Below are positions 51,501 through 64,000 of a stretch of DNA of 64,000 bases, in pieces. Where the stretch lies: NCBI GenBank assembly GCA_034008185.1, contig CM067081.1, forward strand, positions 109,997,265 through 110,061,264, given 5' to 3'. Position numbers and translations under genes: made by a program. Each line of letters opens with the position of its first letter. Position 1 is the stretch's first letter. The notes under the pieces were generated by a model. That model ran no database searches and was not told the DNA's origin. It saw nothing but the letters and a program-made list of their open reading frames with translations. This DNA is from Gorsachius magnificus (Eukaryota; Chordata; Aves; Pelecaniformes; Ardeidae).

Positions 51501-54500
51501 AGGTTACCCAGAAGACCAGCAGACTGTACCCAAAAAAGCAGCCCAGTCAGCTTCAGGCGAGGGGACAATTATGGTCCAGCCAGGGCTGTCACAAGAGATG
51601 TTCTGTGGCTTCCAGCACCAAGTCCCATAAAACACACACAAGACTAGAACTTTTAAAAGTTGCCAGTAAAGATCTTGGTTATTTTTTAACTTCCAAACAA
51701 GTAAAGGAATACAGAGAGAAAAAGACGACTTAACTCTAGTACTCCATTAAAAAAAAAGCTATAAACTTAGGTGCCTGAATCAAAAAAGCTTGCAGATTAC
51801 TACCACCAAACAATTAAAAGGTCGTAACGTAAGAGAAGAAAAAGGTAGCAGGAGAGTCTCTAAATGAAAAGACCACGGTCATCAAACAGGTGAGAAATTA
51901 CATGAGACATGCAAGCAGAATTTAAAAAGCAGCTGACAAATGGTAGGTAACACCAAGAAAGGAGATACAACCCTGCCACAAGCTGTCCAAAAGCTACTTA
52001 GCTTTTTCTTTTTTAAAAAAAAAAAAACAAATCAAAATCACTACATATTTACAAGCTTAAAACCTTTCTCCCAGAATTCTCCCATATTCTGTACCAAAAC
52101 AAAGCAAAAGTTAAAATCTGCAAAATATAAGATTTTTAGGATACAACAAAATACACAGTATTAAGTCCTCTAACCAGGCCATTTATAACTATGCACTTTG
52201 TAAAGTGTTAAAAAAAAAAAAAAGTACATTTCCAACAGCTGTGGTCCCAGGAGAAATTTCTTTTTCAAAGCAGCTAACTTTCAGAGAATAAAACGAAACT
52301 GAACACAAAAGGAAAGTGGAGTAGGAGACTGTTCTCGCTATCTCCTCCTCTTCTGAAAAGAATGAAGAATGCCACGTGCCTGTGCATACCCAGCCTTTTC
52401 CAGCCACTTTAAAGCACTCTCAAAGCATACAGCTGAATGTAAATGAATACTATTTTCAACTTCCTCATAGCACTTTTTTTTTTCAGCTTAATCCCACTAA
52501 AACCACGGCTAAATTCAACTTCTCAAAATGATTTTTTTTTTAAATTGAAATTTTATTGAAATTCAGAAAGCGTCATTTTTGGTTTGAGAATAAGAATAAA
52601 CATTTTCAGCACAGGTATCTGACTTTTCTTGAAGCGATACAGCTATGAGAACAGCTATCACAGAAACCATGTGCAAACTCAAACTTAGCATTTACTATTC
52701 ACCAAAAGTAATAGATGGTTATTAAATATAGCTACACAATTCACAATCCAAAACTTTTACATCTTAAGACTCAGATCCTAATGTCAAGTGAACATCCTGT
52801 TTTAATTAAAGGGAGCCCTCTGGATTATGGGGTACATCACGAGTGAAATGATAACACGTCAATTGGTAGGAAGGATAAAATGCCGTTTCATCACGTGCAT
52901 TAATTTCCATGAATTCTATCCAGACCAACATAAGATACAAGGGTCAAATAAATTTAAATAGCTATGGATCGTGCCTTGAAAACACTAATGCCTCTCTGAA
53001 AAGCTTTTATTAAATACGTTATTCTGTCTATGTGTGCTTGCTGTAAAGCTTAAAAATATGCTTTCACCTGATGGCTAAAAAAAGCTTTAGTCAAGGATAT
53101 TAGAAGCACAATCTGCATTTGCTTGACACCTAAACTTTGATAAGCCTGACTGTTGCCAATTAGTTGATAACAGAAACAATTTAAAAGAAATGTTGTGCAG
53201 GGTATAATTTTTTTCAGCAAGAATCTACCAGTTAAAATAATTCAAAAACCTACCGTAAACAAACATATCGAGTCAAAACTGTGCATCTCGGAATAAAAAC
53301 TATTAGAATTTGCATACTGATATTTCTGCTGCCTTTAAAAAAAAAAAAAAGTGTTTTACATACACAAATCTGCGTCAAGTGATGTTTCCAAAGTTAACCT
53401 AGTTGCACTCCATCCTTCAAGCCATTCCGCATGTTTTTTGGATTCCACCTCTCCAACACCCTTATTTCAGAGAGCTACATTAAAACTGTGGACACTCAGT
53501 GTTGCCCCCTCTCACAACAGTGCTGTTTCTGTTAAAAGCCCCATCATCAGGCAACATGAGGTTTCAGGAAAACCCTCATGCTGATGGCTTTCAACACACT
53601 CCTCAATTTCATCTATTATGGCAAAAAAAAGCAAAAGTATGCAGCTAATGACATTTTCAGAAGAATGAAAACTATGAAACCTAATAAAAAATTCATCAGT
53701 GCCTTCTTAAATTGCAAGAGCCTAGGTCTAAAACAGATCAAATATTTTCATTGTGATTTTCAAATGCTTGAAATTAACAATGTTGCTGAATACACGGAAA
53801 ACCAGCCCCTAATTAAATAGACAAGAACTCACAAAGCCTGCCGCAGACAACTGAAGTTATCAGAGTGTCCTACCCACGACGTTTTGTGTCAATCTGTCCT
53901 TTACACCATCTTTAGGACCCAATTCTTCCTTCATAGCACTTCACGGGAACCTCAGCATTGACTCAAAACGTTGCTTAACCATCTCATCAAGCCTAAAGTT
54001 AAAGCCTAAACCCACAGATTCTGCACCACATTCACCAGGAAAACTATTACGTAGTTCAGTGTGTTTAAAACCACCCCTCTACCAGAAGATACAGCCCTGC
54101 AGCTATCGGCGGAAGGCAGCACACTGCCTCTGCCACTCCACATCACAGACCAGCGTACTCTCCCCAAATATCCAGGCAGGGAAGCGTAACCCACTGCTGC
54201 AGAGACAGACTTACATTCCCTTTATTTATTCACTTCTGGAAAACAGGATGGTAACACTGAGCAGAAAGGTGGTATGGACAGGATTACTCACGAAGAAGTT
54301 TCCATCATGAAAATTTTCCATTAATGGTCTGTAGAGCCCCAAGCATATTGCAAGTTCTGAAGTGCTAAAGAAACCTCATGATAAAGAGGTCTAAAGCCTG
54401 CCACACAATGAGAGAGCAGCAATTTTAATGGTGTAAGAAAGCAACATTTTAGATGGTGATTGTACTCAACCATGGCACACACTCTGGCTGCTCTCCATTC

Positions 54501-55539
54501 TACCGGCAAGTTTGGCTGAGGTGTGTTGGCACAATACAGCTTATGGCAACATTTATATTCAGCACAGCATTAATGTAAGGTAACACTGGGAACCTGACAC
54601 GCGCTCTTCAGAATGCACTGTTGCCAAATTAAAAGTTGTAAGTGTTCACAAAAAAATAGCAAGAGATGCCATTTACCAACCTGATGCAGGGAAGGGGAAA
54701 AAGTATTTCCTTTTACTTGGCATAAAGTCTGAGTTTGTACCATCATGCGAGGCATGCCCCCGCTATCCTGTTCAGCAGTAAAACATTTCACCGCCTCATC
54801 TTTACTTCAGCCTCACAGCTTTAGATTACTTTGTCACCATATTTCCTTTTTTAAATAATAAAGTTTATTATTTACATAAAAACTAAACATCCTTTTATTT
54901 AATAAAAAAGATTAATTTTTCAGAAAAGTTTCAACTTTACATAGTTTTACGTGCAACTATTGTGATTCACATTACTAGGTTTTCCCCATTAATTATACTT
55001 GACCACTCATTAACCAGAACTTTGCACATATCGCAGTCCGGATGTGAACGGAAGGGGTTACCACCTCACCTCCTGCACGCTTAGCTCTCTGGCAGAAGTC
55101 ACATGGGAGTTACATTAGTTTCGCTGAACCTGATTAAACTAACATTCTCTCCAGTGAAATATTTTCTACTCTTGGCAGATATTGACTTCTTTAACAGCAC
55201 CTCAACTGATGAAGTATAATCATCAGCTTACAGAAGCAGTCTTTATTTCCTAACAGGGAGGGAAAAAAACAACCAAACAAAAAAACCTGAAGTTTACCCT
55301 GAATTCATAAAATCATTTTGAAATATTTTCTCACAACAGCCTCTCCTACATTACTTGCCTAATGCTCTGGCTTACAGTTTGCATCGTGATGCTACGCTGC
55401 TACCCCAGGCACGAGTCAACAGCCCACTGGCGAGAAGCTGAATCCTCTCAAATTACAGGTGCCTATCCGCTGACTGAAGACCATCACATTGGTAACTCAG
55501 TCACTGGGTTTTGATGGGGGAATTTAACACATCCATCTT

Positions 55540-55563
55540 AAAAAAAAAAAAAAAAAAAAAAAA
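55540..55563. repeat. A24 homopolymer
   Basis: Pure A run in intron 1 followed by further A-rich sequence. No retrocopy adjoins it. Confidence 0.85.
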
Positions 55564-57096
55564 CAAAAAAAAACACCACACTAAAAAAATGACACAAAAA
55601 CTCCCAAGACGCACACAAACCTTTCTTGTGACTCAATGCAACCTTCCCCACCCTTACATAAGCCCACTGGTTATCACAAGAGAACTAGAAAGTGAAAGCG
55701 GTCAGGATACTTTCATTTCCCAGAAAAGCTGCTCCCACACATGTGGCTTTCTTACTTGGTGAAACTAGAAAAGACTTTCCTGTCTTGGTCCAGGTCCTGG
55801 CAACACCCCTGCCACACCTCCCTGCCCCCAAGAATTTTAAGAGCTCTGTTCCACATTAAGTTGTCAATAACAAAAGACCTACAAAACAAAAAAGTAATGC
55901 TTTTAAAGGAATTTATTCCTACATGAAATCAAGTAAGATGCTACTATTAAGCTTTTTGTTTACTTTTTATGCTAAAGAATATCAGGAATGTCGCATTTGG
56001 CACTCAGCTTTTGCCAGATGACCAGCTGGGAATTGCAAATCGGGAGCTTCACTACAGAAAGCAAAGAGCAATAAAACATGAAGGAACCCTAGAAGCACCC
56101 CTGGGTGCCTGGATAATCCCCCTATCACTGGCGCTGCCAGCAACGGCTGTCAGGGGGCGACTGATGCAGCACCCCAAACAATTCCTGGCACAGGTGCCGT
56201 GTGGGGGTTAAACACCTCCCTCCCAGCTAGCTCTGCAAAGATTCAGCCCAGCCTAAAAAGGCAGCCTCCAAGTCAGCTGGAGCATCAGGTCGATTTAACA
56301 ACTCTGCCACTGCACGGGTCCCTGGCATCCAGGGCATCCCTCAACCCAACCATTCACACCACTGAAGTTATGGAGCCATCTTCTCACGGGCTGAATAAGC
56401 GGGCTGTTGACACTTGGGTGGGCTCTTCAGCCAGGAACAAAAGAAGATTTAGCCAAAACCAGAATAGAAGTTGTATCTTTCATTCATCTTTAGTTAGAGA
56501 AGACCATGAATTCACAGGATGAGAGAGATGCTACTTCCTGCCTTAACGTATCTTTTCAGGCATAAGAGTGCAAGAAAAGCAACTATTCAATTATCCTCCC
56601 ACTTATCTTTACAAAGCACTTTTAAAAATGTGAAATGTTTTTCTATTTTGAGACATGGGTAATTTGCTTTTTGACCTTTTCAGAGAAGCTGATGGGTTTT
56701 GTCATCTTTTGTAGCTGCTGCTCCTAGTAGTTGCAGATACAGGGTTAACCTAAAAACATATTTTGTTAGGGAGTACTAAAGATACTTTAAAATAGTATTA
56801 CAAAAGGTTAACAGGAAAATGTATAAACCACACATTTTCATATTCTGAAGCAGTATTCTTCTTTCAAGGTGTGGACCAGAAATTTAAAGACATTATTTGG
56901 GACAGATGCTAATGATAGTACTATAGTTGTAAACTCCTGCTACCACAATCAAAATCAGTACTTTTGTGAAAGGTTTTCTAGAATGAAACAAGTTTTAAAC
57001 TGCTATTAAAGTTTTCAGAAAGGTGCAGATTCAGAACATATTATACCAATAAAAAAATTCCAAGGTTCAGCAGGATTGCATAGCTACCAAAAGGGG

Positions 57097-57140
57097 AAAA
57101 AAAAAAAAAAAAAAGTAAACCCAACCACACACACACACAC
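57097..57140. repeat. A18 run and (CA)7 microsatellite
   Basis: Eighteen A (57097-57114), a short spacer, then a CA dinucleotide tract (57126-57140). A plausible polymorphic marker. Confidence 0.85.
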
Positions 57141-57783
57141 CCTTCCACCAAACAGAACATTCACAAAAACAGAAGGCATTCAGCACATCAGTCTGACAAG
57201 AGCTTTCAAAATTACTTTGTACCACTGACCTTTGCACCTTGCTCCAGCTTCCAGAAAATACAAACCAGAGTCTATGTAGGTGTAACTGCATGTAGTATGA
57301 ACTTTTTAATGCAGGGGTTTTTTTTTAAATGAGTAACAAGATGGGTGTATCTAGAAGCTGGACTCTACTGCACTTCAAGTAATTCTTGCCAATTACTTAG
57401 TTGTTGGTGCAAACCCTTTCAGTAAACCAGTCTGGTTACTCTGCTCTTCCTCACCAAAACAGGTAAAAAAATACCAGCAGTAGCAGGTCTAACTCCCCAT
57501 ATTCAAGCCCATCGCATGAGCAAGCCCGCCTGCTACACAGTCCAAACACACACAGCCTGTTTGTGGGGAGATGTGCAACCCACCCCCCTTACGTGACCCA
57601 GGGTGCATTTCTGGGATGAGGGAGGACACCTGTGTGTTGGTCAAGGGCAAGACCGGCTCTGGACGTGTGACGAGAGCAGGAGCCTGCAGCCTCTAGGATC
57701 CACCAGGCAAGTGTTTGGTCAGGCAACCCTGAACACAACTGATCAAAACACAAAGACTCTAAAGGTTGTCACCTATCAAGATT

Positions 57784-57817
57784 AAAAAAAAAAAAAAAAA
57801 AGGGGGGGGCGGGGGGG
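57784..57817. repeat. A18-G8-C-G7 low-complexity block
   Basis: Adenines switch directly to guanines on one strand with a single C interruption. It lies in intron 1. Confidence 0.85.
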
Positions 57818-60800
57818 CAACTCCCAAAATACTTCTGAGTGGACATTCCATGCGATCACCTCCTACCGTTTAGAGCTGCATCAACATCCCTATTTCTATT
57901 TTTGGAGACATACAACGGTCATCTTCTGGATAAACTACCGCAGTATAAACTTAGGGGCTATTGCTTTCAGGAAAGTACCTATTATTAGCTAAAATCTTTC
58001 AATAATGTGTACATCAAATACATGGGATGAGCAGAGCAGAAGCACACACATGTGCTAGGACAGTTTTCTCCTTACTACCTTGAAAAGGAGCACAGGAGAG
58101 GAAGCAAGCAGTATCAGATCGTGCTCAGCACCACACAGTATTTCAAGTGGTAAATATCCCTAAAGGTTTGTGATTCTCTTAAAAAAAAAAAAAAATAAAT
58201 CAGATGGGCTGACACACCTAACTTTATTCTACTATTCCTGTGATTACACTGCCAATATGTTGCTGAATCACAGGTCTGGAATAACAGTGGGTGTGGGAAA
58301 CCAAAGGACAGATAAAACAGACTTTAAATCTATGTATCAACCAGCACTCAGTCTCTCTCCAAAAGCAGAACAACTTGATAATACATATTGCTGAGAGGCC
58401 AGCTAAATATCACCCTTCAAAATCCAGTTTCTTCAATCTGCTGTTGCAAGATGACAATCACGATAATTATTAGTTAGAGCTGACACACTGCTGAAACATG
58501 TATGACCTCTCCACATCATTTTTTTTTCTAGTTGCTAGAAGAATCACCATTCACCCACCCTCGTTGCTGAACCCACTGTGTAAAGGACACTGGCTGAGGG
58601 AAAGGTCTGTGCAGCACAGGGAGCAGCCTGGGATGGTCTTCCGCTGGGAGGGGAAGCACAAAAAAACACCCAAAAAACAAACAAACAAAAAAATTCGACA
58701 TACATTCACCAGCAGAAGCAGCCTGCCTGCGCAGGACCGCCTGGAGTACGAGGAATCCCACAATACCCATGCCTTAGCTCTTCAGCAGCAAAATGCCCAA
58801 CAAAAAGCATGCTACTGGATGGAAGTACACACAAGGCAAAACCAGAAGCTACTTTTTTGGGGGGGGTTGGGATTAAGCTTCCCAGGCCATTTACCTTTAT
58901 TCACATGCTTTAGTCTTAACATGAACGTTACGGATAACCAACAAACACCTAGCGATACTAGAGAAGCACACAAGAGCTGCAAGCAACAAGAGTAACGTGA
59001 TTAATTATTTGCTCAGGAGATAAATTACAAGTTTTAACTAGGAGTCAAGATGACCAGCAAACATGAAAGAAAAAATTTCTTTTGATGCGGTGCAAATGCT
59101 TAAACTACACAACAAACTAAAGATAGCTTCAGTGGGAAATTGGCTGTTTGTAGTCAGAGCATTTATTAATACAAACCTACATGTCCAAGTACTGCTGAAG
59201 TTTGACACATACTTCCTGTATGACCATAAGAAAACATCTGATGAACAATGTTGGGAACCACAGTTCTGCGTAAGGTATGCTGGTGACTCAGGCATCACTT
59301 GGAAAGCCAATGTATTTCTGCTTGTATGTGGTTTCTTCACACTAACAGAAAACAATCATGAACAAACTTCGAGGTCTCCAGAACAAACTCTCGTTATTCA
59401 TGGAGCATGGGAATTTCTTCTTTTGAGGGAAGGCGATGAGCTAGCGGTACAGTAACCTCTCCACTTCTCAACCATATCAGTCCACTGTACCTTCACAATT
59501 TTTCTTCTTACATGCAAATAAGCTGAATAATGTTAAAGTCTGTCATCCAATTAGCTATTCATTAGTCTTACTAAGCAATGAGATACTCAATTTGGAGTCA
59601 AACAATATTTTTTGCAAAATACTCTCAAGAGTTGGCCTTCTACCCTCTCCCCCAGCATGCAATCAGGGATAAAGTAGGTAACAAGGAGTTTCAAATAATA
59701 CAATAATCAGACGGTTCAACAGAAATGAAAAAGAAAATCCCGCCACAAAAAGAGCTTGTTATTTTATACAGTTTCTCTAGATACTTAGACAAGTAATCAT
59801 CATCCACAGATGCTGATTACAACTTTAGCATTATTGCTAATTTAATTTTTAACTGCAGCATGGATTACCAGGTGATCTACCACAATCGATCTCCAGCCAC
59901 CCCTTAAGCAGTAGCGCAGCTGAAAAACTGTAACATTTCTTCCTCGGTATTACTGACAGAAAGCGCAAACTGGCCACTCAGACCAGTGCCTACCAGGTAG
60001 TATGCAACAGGGTACCTGATACAATAATTAATGGGTATTTAAGTAAAGCATCAACAACAGGTTTTGTACAAGACAGCCTTGCTCACGAAAGCTGTCAGGT
60101 GCACAGCAGCAACAAATGAAGCTGTTAAACACAGAAGACACGCACATAGCATGGGACCTGGCAGCAAAACTCTGCTATGGTAGCTTGCTAGCACACCTCA
60201 ATTTAAAACACTGCCGACTGAGGAACGAAGAGACAAAATTAGTCCGTTCAGCCCTTCCCTTCCTGCTGAAGCGGCCAAAATCAGTGCTAACTACTTCCAA
60301 CTATGATAGCAGTCTTTGGCAAGTCATGCCTCTCCCTCCAAATGAGCTTCTCAGATGTAAGTTGTACCACTTCAGCCAATTATACCTTAATCACCGCATT
60401 CTCACTGTCCACTCTTACGACTGGAGCCATTAAACTTCCAACGCTGACAAAGTGCTCTGGTATATTTTGCTTTGGTATACAAAGCGAATATACCTTTATC
60501 CTCTTATAAAAGCATCACGTGCCATAAAAAAAAAAAAAGTCAGGGAAGAGGAGGCAGTCACATCGCTAACCAGAACAGTTGCATTAATCAGCAACAGTTA
60601 CCTTTAAAAAATAAAAAATACTTTAAAAGAGCACCACGATTTAATTTTAGGTTCCAGTTCAGCTCACTTCAAGCAAAGAAGAGCTGTAGATGGTGTCCAT
60701 ATTTTTATTTTTTTTTGACAAAGAAACATTTTCCAGCAACTCCTAGCGCACAGCAGAAGACTCATAAACGCTGCCGTGCCCTCAACCCCCTTTGCCGATG

Positions 60801-61429
60801 CACGTCAAGACGAGCCCCTAAAGCCAGCACTTTTTCACTCCAGCGGGAGGGCGTCACGGCGAGGCGTGTGTCACACGCTGGAAATAGCGTTCACCTTTAG
60901 CGGCAGGCACGGGAGCCGGCGCAGCGGGGTCACGCCGTGCATGGGCGGCATCTCCCTCCCGGCCCACGCCTCGCACCGGGGGCTCGGGCAGGACCCCGCC
61001 GTCCCCCCCCGCCGCCCCCGCCCGCGCCTGCAAGTGCAACAGGCCCGCCGGGGGCCCCGGCCCCGGCACCCCCCCCCGGGGCTGCCCGTTCGCTGGCCCG
61101 GGGAGCGGCAGGTCCCCCCCGAGCCGCGGGGCGCTGCGGGGAGGTCCCGGCCCGGAGGGCGGCTGACGCGGGGCCGGGGTGGCGGCGGCCCCCCACTGCC
61201 CGGCCGCGCCCCAGCGCAGCGCTCGGCCCCGCCGCGCCCCCCCGGCGGCTTCGCGGTCGCCCCCGGCACCAACCCAGGGCTGAGGCGGCGGGGACAGGGA
61301 GAGGCCGCGGCGCGGAGAAAGCCGCGCACCCACCACTACCACCCCCCCCCCGCCGGCCGGGGGAAGCTTCCCGCGGGGCCGGGAGGCGGCGAGGCTGCGC
61401 CCCGGTTGCAGGGGGGAAAAGTTGCCGGC

Positions 61430-61452
61430 GGGGCGGGGGCCGGGCGCGGGGG
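61430..61452 (+). promoter_or_regulatory. G-quadruplex-type motif just inside intron 1
   Basis: Four runs of 4, 5, 3 and 5 guanines are separated by loops of one to three bases, which fits the standard four-run G-quadruplex pattern. It lies about 190 bp downstream of exon 1 on the strand that is the template for USP25. Whether it folds in cells is not shown by sequence. Confidence 0.6.
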
Positions 61453-61645
61453 CGGCCGCCGGAGCCGCGCAGGAAAGCGGCGGTCCCGGGAGGGGGTGGT
61501 GGCCGGGCCCGGGCGAGGCCGGCGGGCAGGGAGGCGGGCAGGGGCGCGCAGCCGGCTCCAAGGCCGGGCCCTGGCGCAGCGGGCGGGCCCCCGCGGCGCG
61601 GCGGGGCGGCGGGCCGGGCCGCGCCGGGCCGGGCCGGTGTCTCAC

Positions 61646-61690
61646 CTTGGCGGCGCCGCCGGGCTGCAGCACGTTCTGCTCCACCGTCAT
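61646..61690 (-). CDS. USP25: USP25 coding exon 1 (residues 1-15)
   Basis: The exon encodes MTVEQNVLQPGGAAK, which begins like the human protein and has the same length (15 codons) before the first intron. The ATG (61688-61690 on the plus strand) has G at -3, a reasonable Kozak context, and is the first ATG of its open frame. The donor reads AAG then GTGAGA, phase 0. The last residues are Pro/Gly/Ala-rich, probably reflecting the extreme GC content here. The frame stays open for another 263 codons into the intron, but that part has no family similarity and the donor is strong, so I end the exon at 61646. Confidence 0.95.
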
Positions 61691-62400
61691 GGCCCCCGCG
61701 CGGCTCCCGGCTGCGCCCCGGGCTCGGCGGGCGGCGGCGGCGCCGTGCGGCAGCGGCTGGGCCGGGCCCGGGCTGGGCGAGCGGAGCAGGAGGCGGCGGC
61801 GGAGGAGGGGCGGGAGGGGGAGCCCGAGTCACCGCCAGGCGGGCGGGCCGCCGAGGCGGGCGGCCGCCATGGGGCAGCGCGGGTCCGCTCAGGCCCCGCT
61901 GTCACTCCCAGCGCGGCCGCCCCCGCCGCCGCCGAGCGCGCCGCCGGCCCCGCCCCGCGGGCCCCCGCGCCCGCCTCCATCGCCGCGGCCGGCCCCCGCG
62001 GGATAACGCCGGCCCGGCCTTGGCCCCAGGGGGAGCAGCCCGGCCCCGACGAGCCCCTGGGCGCCCCGGGCCGGCTGCCGGGAAAGACACCCACGCCCCC
62101 CGCCCCCCGTCCCTCGCAGGGGCAGCCCCACCGCGCCGTGCCCCGAGGGAGAGCGAAGTTTCCCCCGCTCCGCAGCGGCCGCCCGGGGGGCCGCGGCTGG
62201 CCGCGGCGGCGGCGAAACGGAGAGCACCTTGCCGCGGGGGTGCGGGGGCTGGCTGCAGGCTTCCCCCGGGGCCGAGGGGGGCCTGCCCCGCAGCCAGCCT
62301 AGCCTGGCGGGCCCCGGCCTGTTCCGGCTTCAAGACCCCGCTGCTTTCCCGGGGTTTTGCGGGACATTTCTGACCAATTCCAGCGCTGGCCGCTCGTATC

Positions 62401-64000
62401 GGCAGCAAACCTTAGCGCCAGGCGGCACTTCAAAGCTGCAGCCTTCCCCTCCCTACTGTGGGTGGGCTGCGAGGTGCTCCTGTGCAGCCTTCAAATTAAA
62501 CGGGAGCCTCTGTAACTATTGCACCGCTGATTAAAGTATGGGGAGGGCTTCAGACCCCGGCAACCCGCGGCGAAGTTTGGCACCACCGATAAATGGCGTT
62601 AGGAAAGAGATCTCTCTGTTCCGTGGGGTCAAGGAAAGGGAGGGAAAGGACTCAGCCCTGGGCATCAGCACAAGCAAGGAAAAGCCAGCCTTGGAAAGTC
62701 CCGGGGGAGCCGGGCCGTCCAAAATGCTTTTGTACAGAAGCTGGTGAAAGGCAGCAGAGGAACCCACCCCGTGTTTTGGATGCCTGCGCGATAAACGGTT
62801 GCTACACCCTGGTTAGGTTTCTCAAGCTGGTGAAGCTTGGTAGTAGGAAAAGCTGAGGAGAGCAGCACAGTTCTGGTAGCCCCAAGCACCTAAAAATCAT
62901 GAGCTGGGAGCCTTAATGTAACAAAATGACTTGCGGCTGCTGCTCGACTGTCACACAAGGCCTTAGCATTTACGACTCTCTAATTCAATTCCACCCCTCT
63001 CCCCACAGAAGGGTGTGAATCTTTTTAAAGCGGAGATTATCAGGTAATAACATCACCGCAAGATTTTGGACTTTAAGTTTAAACATCAGTTTTTTGCACA
63101 GGTTGTGACAACCTGTGAATACTGCCTTACTTCACTGTAGCTTCTGTGCGGGAGATGTTGCAATTTGATCAGTATTTGCTCTTCTAAGGCTTGTTGCTCA
63201 TAGATTGTATCAGTTTTAATGTTTTTGCCTTTTATGCTGCATACACAAGGTGATTTTTAAAATTAATGTTCCCAAAGAATTTATTGTGCAAAAGACAAGA
63301 AACTATGCAGATGATATAATGAGATCAGGAATAGCTTGCAAATTACTTGTCTGGGGATAAAAGCAGAAATTATCTCTGCTCCGACTGATGGCTATGTGAA
63401 AGACAGATAACAGTAGTAGTTCGGGGGGGGGGGTTAAGAGAAGTTTTCTGTTGCACTGCTGTGCTGGAGTGCTGGAGCAATTTCTCTGTCCTTCTCTTCC
63501 AATGTATAGTCATGCTTTTTCTCTTACGGTTTTACAGCCTTTTCTACACCCTGTGCTGTTGATGAATGCTGCACTATTTGTGTTCAGGTAATTGTCATCA
63601 AAGCTATTCGTCATTTATATGTGAGAATATTTGCTTTGCTGCAGCATTTTTTAAAAAAAATACATTTGTCTTGCAATAATTTTTTCAAGTCTTTTCTCTG
63701 TTTCCTTTAACTCAATGGAAAAGCTTCCCTGAACAGATAGCATGTGTCGAAAAAGAAAGCATTGGAAAGAAATTTGTCTTTTTGTCCAATTTGCCTCAAA
63801 TCAGGATAGGATGACAAAGTATCATCTTCCATTAAATTCCTTCCCTTCTTCCCTCCCTCTTCCCAACAGAACTCTCACTTTTAAGGGCTCCTCCTGTGCC
63901 TCGCTTTCTTTTAAATAAAAAAAAAAGGCTGTCCCTCCCAGGACAGGGATTTATCATTGAAATGCTGACATAATCTGAGCCTTAGCCATGCAAATTAGGA
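62401..64000. other. Upstream flank of USP25, no gene recognised
   Basis: Composition falls back to AT-rich. I see no exon, repeat family or RNA gene. A run of 11 G is at 63423-63433, and a short pyrimidine-rich stretch (ccttcttccctccctcttccc type) is near 63842. Short open frames at 62229-62889 sit at the island edge on both strands and have no recognisable product. A divergent non-coding transcript from the island is possible but unsupported. Confidence 0.6.
63423..63433. repeat. G11 homopolymer
   Basis: Pure G run in the upstream flank of USP25. Confidence 0.85.

Larger units (their letters stand above)
39139..61645 (-). other. USP25: USP25 intron 1 (22.5 kb)
   Basis: The GT donor is at 61644-61645 and the AG acceptor at 39139-39140. 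Its first 900 bp are part of the CpG island. The rest is AT-rich, with a GC-richer patch at about 49780-50150, one complete solo LTR (44906-45492), a (CA)7 tract at 57126-57140 and several homopolymers. Short open frames here (for example 58498-58995 and 59063-59455, plus strand) show no recognisable family and are treated as chance. Confidence 0.9.
135..61690 (-). other. USP25: USP25 gene, 5' part (coding exons 1-10, continues past window start)
   Basis: USP25 is a cysteine protease that removes ubiquitin (and some SUMO) from proteins in the cytoplasm; known roles include ER-associated degradation and innate immune signalling. Ten exons on the minus strand read through in frame: 15, 26, 48+split, 40+split, 54, 29, 46, 25+split, 24+split and 49 codons, giving residues 1-360. 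Every junction is GT-AG with matching phases (0,0,1,2,0,0,0,2,1, then 0 out of exon 10). Motif order is UBA-like segment, SIM, two UIMs, Cys box, QDVSEF box. The family protein is about 1,050-1,120 residues, so roughly two thirds lies beyond position 1. The close paralogue USP28 was considered, but the initiating MTVEQNVLQ and the SIM sequence fit USP25. Comparison with human is from memory. Confidence 0.97.
60740..62400 (-). promoter_or_regulatory. USP25: CpG island spanning the USP25 promoter, 5' UTR, exon 1 and start of intron 1
   Basis: Base composition changes abruptly from AT-rich to very GC-rich with dense CG dinucleotides and many GGGCGG/CCGCCC Sp1-type boxes, then returns to AT-rich beyond about 62400. 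This is the usual shape of a housekeeping-gene promoter. The transcription start should lie a short way above 61690, but there is no TATA box to mark it. A GCCGCCAT motif (61863-61870), the core of the YY1 site, lies about 175 bp upstream of the start codon, and a CCAAT box on the plus strand is at 62373-62377. Edges are by eye. Confidence 0.85.

Noticed and set aside
59063..59455. 130-codon plus-strand frame in intron 1, with similar frames at 58498-58995 and 14948-15439
   Set aside because: No recognisable domain, promoter or repeat context. Frames of this length are expected a few times by chance in 64 kb.
60776..62373. Very long open frames on both strands (up to 508 codons) across the CpG island
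   Set aside because: Stop codons are rare in extreme GC sequence, so all frames stay open. The products are Arg/Pro/Gly/Ala-rich with no domain, and they overlap the real exon 1 and its splice donor.

Overview
This window is vertebrate nuclear DNA, almost certainly from a bird. The evidence is split protein-coding exons with GT-AG introns, degraded CR1 LINE copies on both strands, ERVL-type LTRs of the kind common in birds, compact introns, and a very GC-rich CpG island set in otherwise AT-rich sequence. I cannot name the order or species from sequence alone.

The only protein-coding gene I can support is USP25 (ubiquitin-specific peptidase 25) on the minus strand. Ten coding exons run from the start codon at 61690 down to 135, and the gene continues beyond position 1. 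The exons join in frame with consistent splice phases into residues 1-360. My residue count places the active-site cysteine at 178, the UIM-adjacent lysine at 99 and the second SUMO-site lysine at 141, the positions I know for human USP25. The window therefore encodes the regulatory N-terminus (UBA-like segment, SUMO-interacting motif, two ubiquitin-interacting motifs) and the first part of the USP catalytic domain (Cys box and QDVSEF box). The catalytic His/Asp part and the C-terminal tail lie outside.

Layout from gene start to window edge: upstream flank without a recognised gene (about 62400-64000); CpG-island promoter and exon 1 (about 60740-62400); 22.5 kb intron 1, holding a complete solo ERVL-type LTR (44906-45492) with a 5-bp target duplication; exons 2 and 3 close together (37.8-39.1 kb); intron 3 with an old plus-strand CR1 remnant; exon 4; intron 4; exon 5 with the catalytic cysteine; 13.8 kb intron 5, holding a 1.6 kb antisense CR1 (about 19005-20580), a second older CR1-like piece and a truncated LTR (12081-12369); then exons 6 to 10 with short introns.

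No tRNA, rRNA, CRISPR array or intact transposon gene was found, and no sign of an undescribed multi-gene system. The remaining points of interest are small: a non-human-like residue pair just before the catalytic cysteine, two LTR subtypes both antisense to USP25, a few perfect inverted repeats, and many homopolymer runs.
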